Source of the DNA: Streptomyces sp. WM6386
GTDB taxonomy: Bacteria; Actinomycetota; Actinomycetes; Streptomycetales; Streptomycetaceae
Reading direction: 5' to 3'
Length of the DNA stretch: 24,680 bases
NCBI RefSeq assembly: GCF_000972385.1
Contig: NZ_JXTE01000092.1
Coordinates: 1 to 24,680, forward strand
Made by a program: the position numbers and the translations under genes. The notes beneath the pieces were generated by a model. It did no database searches, was not told where the DNA came from, and saw only the letters and a list, made by a program, of their open reading frames with translations. Shown here one piece after another: positions 7,402 through 14,659 of the stretch (within the stretch, counting starts at the first letter, position 1; every line of letters begins with the position of its first letter).

Positions 7402-8181
7402 TCAGGACTTGTGCCCGACCCCCACATACAGGGGGATCTCCTCGCCGCTCTGCCGTGCGCCGAGCTCGGGGTGCCACAGGGCCGCGAGCACGACACCCGG
7501 GTCCACCAGCTCCAGCCCGGTGAAGAACCCGGAGAACTCCTCGCGCGAGCGCACCTGCGCCGCCGTACCGCCCTTGCGGTACACCTCCACGACCCGCTCC
7601 CAGGTCTCCGGGTCGAAGTCCCCGGTGGCGTGGGAGAGCGTCAAGTAGCTTCCGGGCGCGAGGGATTCGACCAGTTCCCGCACGATCCGGATCGGCTCGT
7701 CCTCGTCCGCGACCAGATGCAGGAGGGCCACCAGGGACAGCGCGATCGGCTGGGTGAAGTCGAGGGTCTCCCGGGCCGCCGCGAGGATCCTGCCCGGCTC
7801 CCGTACGTCGGCCTGGACGTAGGCGGTCCTCCCCTCCGGCGTGCTGTGCAGCAGGGCCTCGGCGTGCCGGAGGACGATCGGGTCGTTGTCCGCGTACACC
7901 ACCCGGGAGTCGGGGGCCGTCCCCTGGACGATCTGGTGGAGGTTCGGCTCGGTCGGGATGCCGGTGCCGATGTCGAGGAACTGCCGGACGCCCCGCCCGG
8001 CCAGCAGTCGGGAGGCCCGGTGCATGAACGCGCGATTGGTCCGCGCCATCTGGCTCACGGCGGGGAAGTGCGAGGTCACCTGCTCGGCCGCCGCCACGTC
8101 GACCGGGTAGTTGTCCTTCCCGCCGAGGAAGTAGTCGTACATGCGGGCCGAATGGGGCTTGCTGGTGTCGATCGTGCTCAC
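7402..8181 (-). CDS. DUF574 SAM-dependent methyltransferase
   Basis: A 259-residue protein of the actinobacterial DUF574 (PF04672) family, predicted SAM-dependent methyltransferases that are greatly expanded in Streptomyces. The family hallmarks are all present: ARMYDYFLGGKDNYPVD near the N-terminus, the SAM-binding FLDIGTGIPTEPNLHQI, the acidic VVYADNDPIV strand end, and VALLHLVADEDEP. The GTG start at 8181 is preceded by GGAGGA with nine-base spacing. It lies 39 bases downstream of the QorB-like gene on the same strand and may be read from that gene's transcript. The methyl acceptor is unknown for the family. Confidence 0.9.
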   Translation of the reverse strand: MSTIDTSKPHSARMYDYFLGGKDNYPVDVAAAEQVTSHFPAVSQMARTNRAFMHRASRLLAGRGVRQFLDIGTGIPTEPNLHQIVQGTAPDSRVVYADNDPIVLRHAEALLHSTPEGRTAYVQADVREPGRILAAARETLDFTQPIALSLVALLHLVADEDEPIRIVRELVESLAPGSYLTLSHATGDFDPETWERVVEVYRKGGTAAQVRSREEFSGFFTGLELVDPGVVLAALWHPELGARQSGEEIPLYVGVGHKS

Positions 8182-8220
8182 AGTCGTGGATCCTCCCTCG
8201 AACGCCCGGTCGATCGGAGG

Positions 8221-9051
8221 CTAGCGAAGATTTCCGATCGCTGCCGCCGCCGCTCTTCGATACACCTCCAGCGCCGACTGCGGAGCCCGCCCTAACAGCC
8301 CCCGCAGGGCGCTCTCTTCGACCCCGCTCCCGTCCAGGAACCCGCCGGCGATCGCCGAGTACGTCCCCACGAGCATCGGCACCTGATACGGCAGCGCCGC
8401 ACCGGCCGCGATGATCGCCTCGCGTGTCACCCCCAGCGTCGACGGCGTGTACGCACCCCCGATCGCCGCGGCCAACTCCACACCACCCAGCGCCTGTTCC
8501 CCGACGAGCTCGTAGACCATCCCCACATGCTCCCGCGGCGTACTCGCCACCCGCGCCGCCACCGCCGCGAGGTCGGCCCGCGCCACCGCGGCCAGCCGGC
8601 CCTCGCCCAGCGGGGCCGCGATCGTCCCGTCGGGACCCGGGGCGGCGATGTCCGCGAGGAACTCGGCGTAGAGGCCGTTGCGCAGGATCGTCCAGGCCGA
8701 CGCGGAGCGCCGCAGCCGGCGTTCGGTCCAGCGGTGGGCCAGCGCGTAGGGAAGATGGTCGCCGTCACCGCTGAGACTGGTGTAGACGACGTGCCCCACC
8801 CCCGCCTTCTCGGCCGCCGAGATCGCCGCGTCGTGCCGCGCGACGACCACGTCGTCCTCCCCGTACCCGGTGGAGATCAGCAGCAACGTGTCCACGCCGG
8901 TGAAATCGAGCGAGCCCGGGTCGTCGAAGTCGACGCGCCGCTCACCCGCCGAACGTGGGGTACGGCTGCCGAGGACGACATCGTCCCGCCCCGCCAGTTC
9001 ACCCGCCACGAGCCGCCCGAGCGCACCGCCCGCACCCGTCACCAGAATCAT
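8221..9051 (-). CDS. QorB/NmrA-like NAD(P)H-binding reductase with a TTA codon
   Basis: This 276-residue protein has an atypical short-chain dehydrogenase (NmrA-like) fold. The dinucleotide motif GAGGALG begins a few residues after the MILVTG start, followed by LLLISTGYGEDD, a HVVYTSLSG strand and WTILRNGLYAEF. This matches the QorB (YtfG) NADPH-quinone reductase group. The ATG at 9051 is chosen because GGAGGGG lies eight bases upstream and the Rossmann strand begins at once; a longer reading to 9096 would cross the intergenic palindrome. Codon 253 is TTA (bases 8293-8295), the only in-frame TTA I found in the window, so full translation would need the bldA leucine tRNA. Divergent from an HxlR regulator, as qorB is from qorR in other bacteria. 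The substrate is inferred. Confidence 0.85.
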   Translation of the reverse strand: MILVTGAGGALGRLVAGELAGRDDVVLGSRTPRSAGERRVDFDDPGSLDFTGVDTLLLISTGYGEDDVVVARHDAAISAAEKAGVGHVVYTSLSGDGDHLPYALAHRWTERRLRRSASAWTILRNGLYAEFLADIAAPGPDGTIAAPLGEGRLAAVARADLAAVAARVASTPREHVGMVYELVGEQALGGVELAAAIGGAYTPSTLGVTREAIIAAGAALPYQVPMLVGTYSAIAGGFLDGSGVEESALRGLLGRAPQSALEVYRRAAAAAIGNLR

Positions 9052-9076
9052 CGGAATTCCCCTCCTGAGCTGTGTG

Positions 9077-9092
9077 TTCCCATCATTGGGAA
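9077..9092. promoter_or_regulatory. Perfect palindrome, likely HxlR operator
   Basis: TTCCCATCATTGGGAA has six-base arms around TCAT and sits midway in the 72-base gap between the divergent reductase and HxlR genes. HxlR proteins bind as dimers to such sites near their own promoters, so autoregulation and control of the reductase are the simplest reading. Confidence 0.6.
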
Positions 9093-9123
9093 GCACCGCC
9101 CGCTCGCATAAGGAGGCACATTG

Positions 9124-9564
9124 ATGTCAGCAGGGCACACCGCGGTAACCACCCCCACCGCGCCCGATGAGCCGGTGATCGTCTGCGACACCCCGCAGGA
9201 CGAGTGCGGCGTCCGGGACGTCCTGGACCGCCTCGGCGACAAGTGGTCGGTCTACGTCGTGGTCGAACTCGCCTCCGGCATAAGGCGGTTCAAGGAACTT
9301 CAGCGCGCCGTCCCGGGGAACATCTCCCAGCGGATGCTCACACTCACCGTCCGCCGTCTGGAGCGCGACGGCTTGGTGAAGCGGACCGTGTACCCGACGG
9401 TCCCACCCCAGGTCGAGTACGAACTCACCGACCTCGGTCACAGCCTCACCCACCTCGTCAAGGCCCTCGCCGACTGGTCGATCGCCCATCGCCCGGCCAT
9501 CGCGGCGGCCCGCGAGGCGTGGGACGCGGTGGACGGGAACTCCGGGCGGCTGCCGGTCCGTTGA
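9124..9564 (+). CDS. HxlR-family transcriptional regulator (QorR-like)
   Basis: This 146-residue protein has a winged helix-turn-helix of the HxlR/DUF24 type: CGVRDVLDRLGDKWSVYVVVELASGIRRFKELQRAV, then the recognition helix region ISQRMLTLTVRRLERDGLV and the wing RTVYPTVPPQVEYELTDLG. Such proteins act as dimers, and several sense quinones, diamide or aldehydes through N-terminal cysteines. Here C21 and C28 are in that region. The ATG at 9124 is preceded by AAGGAGG with seven-base spacing; a TTG at 9121 is poorly spaced. Divergent from the QorB-like gene with a palindrome between them, which suggests that the protein controls the reductase in response to an electrophile or redox stress. The inducer is not known. 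Confidence 0.9.
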   Translation: MSAGHTAVTTPTAPDEPVIVCDTPQDECGVRDVLDRLGDKWSVYVVVELASGIRRFKELQRAVPGNISQRMLTLTVRRLERDGLVKRTVYPTVPPQVEYELTDLGHSLTHLVKALADWSIAHRPAIAAAREAWDAVDGNSGRLPVR

Positions 9565-9575
9565 GCGAGGTCGCC

Positions 9576-10383
9576 TCAGCCTGTGGTGGTGTCGGCCGTC
9601 GAGGGCGGCGGAGCCATGCCTGTCAGCGCGCCGCGCACTGCGTGGGACGCGGGGGAGCGCGGTTCGAGTTTCTCCAGTGCCTGCGCCCACCAGGCCAACT
9701 CGTACTCCCCGGCGAACCGGTGTGCGTGTTCGATGGCGAGTTGGGTCTTGCCCACGCCTCCGCGGCCGTGCAGCACCTGCACCCGGGACCGGTCGGCGAG
9801 CGTGAGCGCCTCCCGCAGCGCCGTCAACAGTTCGTCCCGCCCGGTGAAGTCCGGATTGCGCAGCGGAAGATTCCACACCCGGGGCAGTTGTCCGGGGAGC
9901 ATCGGGACCGAGGCGTCCCGGCCTCCCGGGAACGAGACCGGTCCACGGTCGGAGCCGGGGAAGGCCGGGGCTGTGGTCGGCCCGGGTCGTCGGCCCTCGA
10001 CCGCCGCCGGCAGGGTCTCGACGGCTGCGGGCTCGTCCAGCCCGACCAGCGAGGCGGCGAGCAGCGGCCGCAGGTTCGCCGGCGGCACCGATCCGTCGAT
10101 GCGCACCGGCACCGGGCTCTGCCTGGCCGCGATCGCCGCCGTCGACTCCTCCGATGTGAACCGGCCGGGCTCGACGTACGCGGCGGAGAACAAGGCCACC
10201 GTCCGGCCATGGGCAACGGCCTGCTGCATCTTCAGCACGTAGTTGTCGCCGACTGACCAGTCCCAGACGTCCAGCAAGACGTCGTAGCCGGCTTCCCGCT
10301 TGCCAGGCTGCCCATTCCGCCCAGGCCCGATCCGCCCCCGCGTAGCTGATGAACAGCCGTCGGTCGGCGCCGCTCTCGGTCAT
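9576..10383 (-). pseudogene. Frameshifted and truncated TIR/NB-ARC (FxsT-like) gene
   Basis: The ATG at 10383 opens a TIR domain (RRLFISYAGADRAWAEWAAWQ), but the rest of that domain (AGYDVLLDVWDWSVGDNYV) continues in another frame. The switch is near the CCC run at 10295-10297: removing one base there, or adding two, joins the halves. The second frame goes on through the FTGRDELLTALREAL linker to the Walker A motif GRGGVGKTQL of an NB-ARC domain. It then leaves the family pattern after ELAWW and stops 32 residues later. Relatives carry a full NB-ARC and often TPRs, so at least two thirds are missing. TIR/NB-ARC proteins are STAND-type switches linked to defence or to the FxSxx-COOH peptide system. 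A sequencing error could explain the shift but not the truncation. Confidence 0.75.
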
Positions 10384-10528
10384 TCCAGTCTGTCCGCCTC
10401 TGCCCCCTTAAATACGGATATCGACCCTAACGGCGGTCCACGCAGACCGAGTTGTTCTCCCCAGTGAAAAGGACGGCGATAAATCGAGAGTGCGTACGGG
10501 GCGGCCCGAGGTACGTTGAGCGGGCCCA

Positions 10529-10561
10529 CCGCAGCTCACAACGGCGAGAAGCCGCAGCTCA
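10529..10561 (+). repeat. Direct repeat in the hen1 leader
   Basis: CCGCAGCTCA occurs at 10529-10538 and again at 10552-10561, 23 bases start to start, ending 25 bases before the hen1 start codon. The remaining 10384-10586 gap shows an AT-richer patch (TTAAATACGGATATC near 10409) and no gene. The repeats could be an activator or repressor site for the RNA-repair operon. Confidence 0.4.
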
Positions 10562-10586
10562 GAAGGATCCCAGAGGTGTAACCACC

Positions 10587-12080
10587 GTGTTCCTCACGAT
10601 CAGTACCACCGGCACATCAGAACGCCCGGCGACCGACCTCGGGTTCCTGCTGCACAAGCATCCCGAGAAATCGCAGGCGTTCTCCACGTCCTACGGCACG
10701 GCTCACGTCCTCTACCCCGAGGCCGATGCCGAGCGCTGCACGGCGGCGCTGTTGCTGGAGGTCGACGCGGTGGCGCTGGTCCGGCGCGGCAAGGGCAAGG
10801 GCCGCGGTGGTGCTCCCGACGCGGCGCTCGCGCAGTACGTCAACGACCGGCCCTACGCCGCGTCCTCGCTGCTCGCCGTCGCGCTGAGCGGGGTGTTCTC
10901 CAGCGCCATGCGCGGGGTGTGCAACGCCCGCCCCGAGCGGGCCGCGCAGCCGCTGCCGCTGCGCGTCGAGGTGCCCGCGCTGCCCGCCCGGGGCGGCCCC
11001 GACCTCGTACGGAAGCTGTTCGAGCCGCTCGGCTGGGCGGTCACCGTCGAACCGGTCGCGCTGGACGCGCAGTTCCCGCAGTGGGGCGACTCGCGCTACG
11101 TGCGGCTCGTACTGGAGTCGCAGACCCTGACCCTCGCCCAGGCCCTGCGTCACCTCTACGTCCTGCTGCCCGTCCTGGACGACGCCAAGCACTACTGGGT
11201 CGCCTCCGACGAGGTCGACAAGCTGCTGCGGGCCGGTGAGGGCTGGCTGCCCGACCACCCCGAGCAGAAGCTGATCACCAGCCGTTATCTGTCGCGCCGC
11301 TGGTCGCTCACGCGCGCGGCGATGGAGCGCCTGGAGCTCGTACGGCTCGCCGAGGCCGACGACAGCGAGGTCGAGGAGATCGACAACGCCGTCGAGGCGG
11401 AGACCGAGGACGAGCAGAAGCCGACGCCGCTCGCCGTGCAGCGCCGGGACGCGATCCTCGCCGCCCTCCAGACGTCCGGCGCCTCCCGTGTGCTCGACCT
11501 CGGCTGCGGGCAGGGCCAGTTGGTGCAGGCGTTGCTCAAGGACGTGCGGTTCACCGAGATCGTGGGCGTCGACGTGTCGATGCGCGCGCTCACCATCGCC
11601 TCCCGGCGGCTCAAGCTGGACCGCATGGGGGAGCGGCAGGCCTCCCGCGTCAAGCTCTTCCAGGGGTCGCTCGCCTACACGGACAAGCGCCTGAAGGGCT
11701 ACGACGCCGCCGTGCTCAGCGAGGTCATCGAACACCTCGACCTGCCACGGCTGCCCGCCCTGGAGTACGCGGTCTTCGGTGCCGCCCGCCCGCGGACCGT
11801 CCTCGTGACGACCCCGAACGTCGAGTACAACGTGCGCTGGGAGACCCTCCCGGCCGGTCATGTCCGGCACGGCGACCACCGCTTCGAGTGGTCGCGCGAG
11901 GAGTTCCGGACCTGGGCCCGGGCGGTGGCCGAACGGCACGGGTACGACGTGGAGTTCGTACCGGTGGGGCCGGACGACCCCGAGGTCGGACCGCCCACCC
12001 AGATGGCACATTTTGAATTGCGCACAGCTGAGACGAGCACAGCCACTGCGAGGACCGAGAAGGAGGCGAAGGCGGCATGA
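10587..12080 (+). CDS. hen1: Hen1 3'-terminal RNA ribose 2'-O-methyltransferase
   Basis: Bacterial Hen1 methylates the 2'-OH at the 3' end of a cleaved RNA before Pnkp seals it, which makes the repaired site resistant to the ribotoxin that cut it. The 497-residue protein has the Pnkp-binding N-terminal half (start MFLTISTTG, DLGFLLHKHPEK, FSTSYGTAHVLYPEA), an acidic linker near 250-275, and the C-terminal methyltransferase: SAM motif VLDLGCGQGQL, metal ligands E379, E382 and H383 in SEVIEHLD, and H431 in DHRFEWSREEF. The GTG at 10587 has GAGG ten bases upstream and begins the conserved sequence, so a longer reading from 10452 is rejected. Its stop overlaps the pnkp start (ATGA). Confidence 0.95.
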   Translation: MFLTISTTGTSERPATDLGFLLHKHPEKSQAFSTSYGTAHVLYPEADAERCTAALLLEVDAVALVRRGKGKGRGGAPDAALAQYVNDRPYAASSLLAVALSGVFSSAMRGVCNARPERAAQPLPLRVEVPALPARGGPDLVRKLFEPLGWAVTVEPVALDAQFPQWGDSRYVRLVLESQTLTLAQALRHLYVLLPVLDDAKHYWVASDEVDKLLRAGEGWLPDHPEQKLITSRYLSRRWSLTRAAMERLELVRLAEADDSEVEEIDNAVEAETEDEQKPTPLAVQRRDAILAALQTSGASRVLDLGCGQGQLVQALLKDVRFTEIVGVDVSMRALTIASRRLKLDRMGERQASRVKLFQGSLAYTDKRLKGYDAAVLSEVIEHLDLPRLPALEYAVFGAARPRTVLVTTPNVEYNVRWETLPAGHVRHGDHRFEWSREEFRTWARAVAERHGYDVEFVPVGPDDPEVGPPTQMAHFELRTAETSTATARTEKEAKAA

Positions 12081-14656
12081 CCGAGAACCAGACCCAGGGA
12101 CGCGTGCTTCCCGTCACCGACCTCTCCCTGGTCGTCCTCGTCGGTGCCTCCGGCTCCGGCAAGTCGACGTTCGCCCGGCGGCACTTCAAGTCCACCGAGA
12201 TCATCTCCTCGGACTTCTGCCGCGGCCTGGTCTCCGACGACGAGAACGACCAGGGCGCGACGAAGGACGCCTTCGACGTGCTCCACTACATCGCGGGCAA
12301 ACGCCTCGCCGCCGGCCGTCGTACGGTCGTGGACGCGACCAGTGTGCAGTCGGACTCCCGGCGCCAGCTGATCGACCTGGCCAAGCAGTACGACGTACTG
12401 CCCATCGCCATCGTCCTCGACGTGCCGGAGAACGTGTGCGCCGAGCGCAACGCGGCCCGCTCCGACCGGGCGGACATGCCGATCCGGGTCATCAAACGCC
12501 ACATCCGTGAACTCCGCCGTTCCGTACGGCACCTGGAGCGCGAGGGTTTCCGCAAGGTGCACGTCCTGCGGGGCGTGGAGGACATCGAGAACGCCACCGT
12601 CCGTACCGAGAAGCGCTTCAACGACCTCACCCACCTCACCGGACCGTTCGACATCGTCGGCGACATCCACGGCTGCGGCTCCGAACTGGAGTCGCTGCTC
12701 GGCAAGTTGGGCTACGTCGAGGGCGTGCACCCCGAGGGCCGCACCGCGGTCTTCGTCGGCGACCTCGTCGACCGCGGCCCGGACAGCCCGGGCGTGCTGC
12801 GTCGCGTGATGTCGATGGTGAAGTCCGGCAACGCCCTGTGCGTGCCCGGCAACCACGAGAACAAGTACGGCCGTTACCTCAAGGGCCGCAAGGTCCAGCA
12901 CACCCACGGGCTCGCCGAGACCATCGAGCAGATGGAGGGGGTGTCCGAGGAGTTCCTCGCCGAGGTGCGGGAGTTCATCGACGGACTGGTCAGCCACTAC
13001 GTCCTCGACGGCGGCAGGCTGGTCGTCTGTCACGCCGGTCTGCCGGAGAAGTACCACGGCCGTACCTCGGGCCGGGTCCGCTCGCACGCGCTGTACGGCG
13101 ACACCACCGGGGAGACCGACGAGTTCGGCCTGCCGGTGCGCTACCCGTGGGCGGAGGACTACCGGGGCCGGGCGGCCGTGGTCTACGGCCACACCCCCGT
13201 CCCGGAGGCGACCTGGCTCAACAACACCATCTGCCTGGACACCGGCGCCGTGTTCGGCGGCAAGCTCACCGCCCTGCGCTGGCCGGAGCGGGAGCTGGTC
13301 GACGTACCGGCTCAGAAGGTCTGGTACGAGCCGGTGAAGCCGCTGAGGTCGGAGGCGCCGGGCGGACACGACGGCCGGCCGCTGGACCTGGCGGATGTGC
13401 ACGGCCGTCGTGCGGTGGAGACCCGGCACCAGGGCCGTGTCGCGATCCGCGAGGAGAACGCGGCGGCGGCTCTTGAGGTCATGAGCCGTTTCGCGGTGGA
13501 CCCGCGGCTGCTGCCGTACCTCCCGCCGACCATGGCTCCGACCGCTACCTCGCAGGTCGAGGGCTATCTGGAGCACCCGGCCGAGGCCTTCGCGCAGTAC
13601 GCGGCGGACGGGGTCGCGCGGGTCGTGTGCGAGGAGAAGCACATGGGCTCGCGGGCGGTGGCGCTGGTGTGCCGGGACGCGGAAGCGGCACGCAAGCGGT
13701 TCGGCGGTGGGGGCACCTCCCGCTCGAGCGAAGCCGAGAGTGGGGGAGGTCCGACCGGCTCGCTGTACACCCGCACGGGCCGCCCGTTCTTCGACGACGA
13801 GTCGGTGACGGAGGAGATCCTGGGCCGGCTGCGCGCGGCGGTCACCGAGGCCGGTCTGTGGGCCGAACTCGACACGGACTGGCTCCTGTTGGACGCCGAG
13901 CTGATGCCGTGGTCGCTGAAGGCGTCGGGGCTGCTGCGCTCGCAGTACGCGGCCGTCGGCGCCGCGTCCGGGGCGGTGTTCCCGGGTGCGCTGGCCGCGC
14001 TGGAGGGTGCGGCGGGGCGGGGCGTCGAGGTGACGGACCTGCTCGGGCGCCAGCGGGAACGGGCCTCGAACGCGGCCGCGTTCACGGAGGCGTACCGGCG
14101 CTACTGCTGGCCGACGCAGGGCCTGGACGGCGTACGCCTGGCCCCGTTCCAGATCCTGGCCGTACAGGGCCGCAACCTCGCGTCCCTGCCGCACGACGAG
14201 CAACTGGCCCTGCTGGACCGCCTCGTGGAGCACGACGGCACGGGCCTGCTCCAGACCACCCGTCGCCTCTACGTCGACACGGCCGACCCCGAGTCGGTCC
14301 GGGCGGGCGTCGACTGGTGGCTGGAGATGACCGGACGCGGCGGCGAGGGCATGGTGGTCAAGCCGCTGGGGGCGGTGGTGCGCAACGGGGAGGGGCGCCT
14401 GGTGCAGCCCGGCATCAAGTGCCGTGGCCGCGAGTACCTCCGGATCATCTACGGCCCGGAGTACACCCGCCCCGACAACCTGACCCGGCTGCGCGGCCGC
14501 TTCCTCAACCACAAGCGCTCGCTCGCGATCCGCGAGTACGCGCTCGGCCTGGAGGCACTGGACCGCCTGGCCGAGGGGGAGCCGCTGTGGCGGGTGCACG
14601 AGGCGGTGTTCGGGGTGCTGGCGCTGGAGTCGGAGCCGGTGGACCCGCGGTTGTGA
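12077..14656 (+). CDS. pnkp: Polynucleotide kinase-phosphatase/ligase Pnkp
   Basis: This three-domain RNA-repair enzyme heals and seals cut RNA with Hen1. It has 859 residues, close to the characterised clostridial enzyme (about 870). An N-terminal 5' kinase has Walker A GASGSGKST (K29, S30). A central metallophosphoesterase has DIHGC (about 192), GDLVDRGPD (about 228) and GNHENK (about 257). The C-terminal adenylyltransferase has motif I KHMG with the nucleotidyl lysine K521. Bacterial Pnkp needs Hen1 for ligation, and the ATGA overlap couples their synthesis. Residues about 543-558 are encoded by a palindromic repeat that interrupts the domain after CRDAEAARKRFG without breaking the frame. 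Convergent with the NAD kinase-like gene, whose stop is only three bases away, so the transcripts must run into each other. Confidence 0.95.
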   Translation: MTENQTQGRVLPVTDLSLVVLVGASGSGKSTFARRHFKSTEIISSDFCRGLVSDDENDQGATKDAFDVLHYIAGKRLAAGRRTVVDATSVQSDSRRQLIDLAKQYDVLPIAIVLDVPENVCAERNAARSDRADMPIRVIKRHIRELRRSVRHLEREGFRKVHVLRGVEDIENATVRTEKRFNDLTHLTGPFDIVGDIHGCGSELESLLGKLGYVEGVHPEGRTAVFVGDLVDRGPDSPGVLRRVMSMVKSGNALCVPGNHENKYGRYLKGRKVQHTHGLAETIEQMEGVSEEFLAEVREFIDGLVSHYVLDGGRLVVCHAGLPEKYHGRTSGRVRSHALYGDTTGETDEFGLPVRYPWAEDYRGRAAVVYGHTPVPEATWLNNTICLDTGAVFGGKLTALRWPERELVDVPAQKVWYEPVKPLRSEAPGGHDGRPLDLADVHGRRAVETRHQGRVAIREENAAAALEVMSRFAVDPRLLPYLPPTMAPTATSQVEGYLEHPAEAFAQYAADGVARVVCEEKHMGSRAVALVCRDAEAARKRFGGGGTSRSSEAESGGGPTGSLYTRTGRPFFDDESVTEEILGRLRAAVTEAGLWAELDTDWLLLDAELMPWSLKASGLLRSQYAAVGAASGAVFPGALAALEGAAGRGVEVTDLLGRQRERASNAAAFTEAYRRYCWPTQGLDGVRLAPFQILAVQGRNLASLPHDEQLALLDRLVEHDGTGLLQTTRRLYVDTADPESVRAGVDWWLEMTGRGGEGMVVKPLGAVVRNGEGRLVQPGIKCRGREYLRIIYGPEYTRPDNLTRLRGRFLNHKRSLAIREYALGLEALDRLAEGEPLWRVHEAVFGVLALESEPVDPRL
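13706..13750 (+). repeat. Palindromic Streptomyces interspersed repeat inside pnkp
   Basis: ACCTCCC (13715-13721) and GGGAGGT (13744-13750) form the outer stem, and CTCG (13723-13726) with CGAG (13735-13738) continues around a GCGAAGC mini-hairpin. I recognise this combination from memory as a common interspersed element of Streptomyces genomes, usually between genes. Here it is translated as a Gly/Ser/Glu-rich stretch, SRSSEAESGGG, inside the ligase domain. Confidence 0.75.
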
Positions 14657-14659
14657 GGG

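Noticed and set aside
9127..10383. A 418-codon minus-strand frame starting with the TIR segment and running under the HxlR gene
   Set aside because: Only its first 29 residues or so are TIR-like. After the shift near 10296 it is Arg/Gly-rich noise, and family similarity continues in the other frame.
10452..10483. TTGTTC / GATAAA as a hen1 promoter
   Set aside because: The spacing of 20 bases is too long for a vegetative promoter, and the distance to the start codon is over 100 bases.
10452..10586. Upstream extension of Hen1
   Set aside because: The extra 45 residues are Arg-rich, cover the direct repeats and have no counterpart that I know in Hen1 proteins.
11858..14599. Open frame of over 900 codons antisense to pnkp
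   Set aside because: Low-complexity Arg/Leu/Val/His-rich translation with no recognisable domain, fully explained by the codon bias of pnkp.
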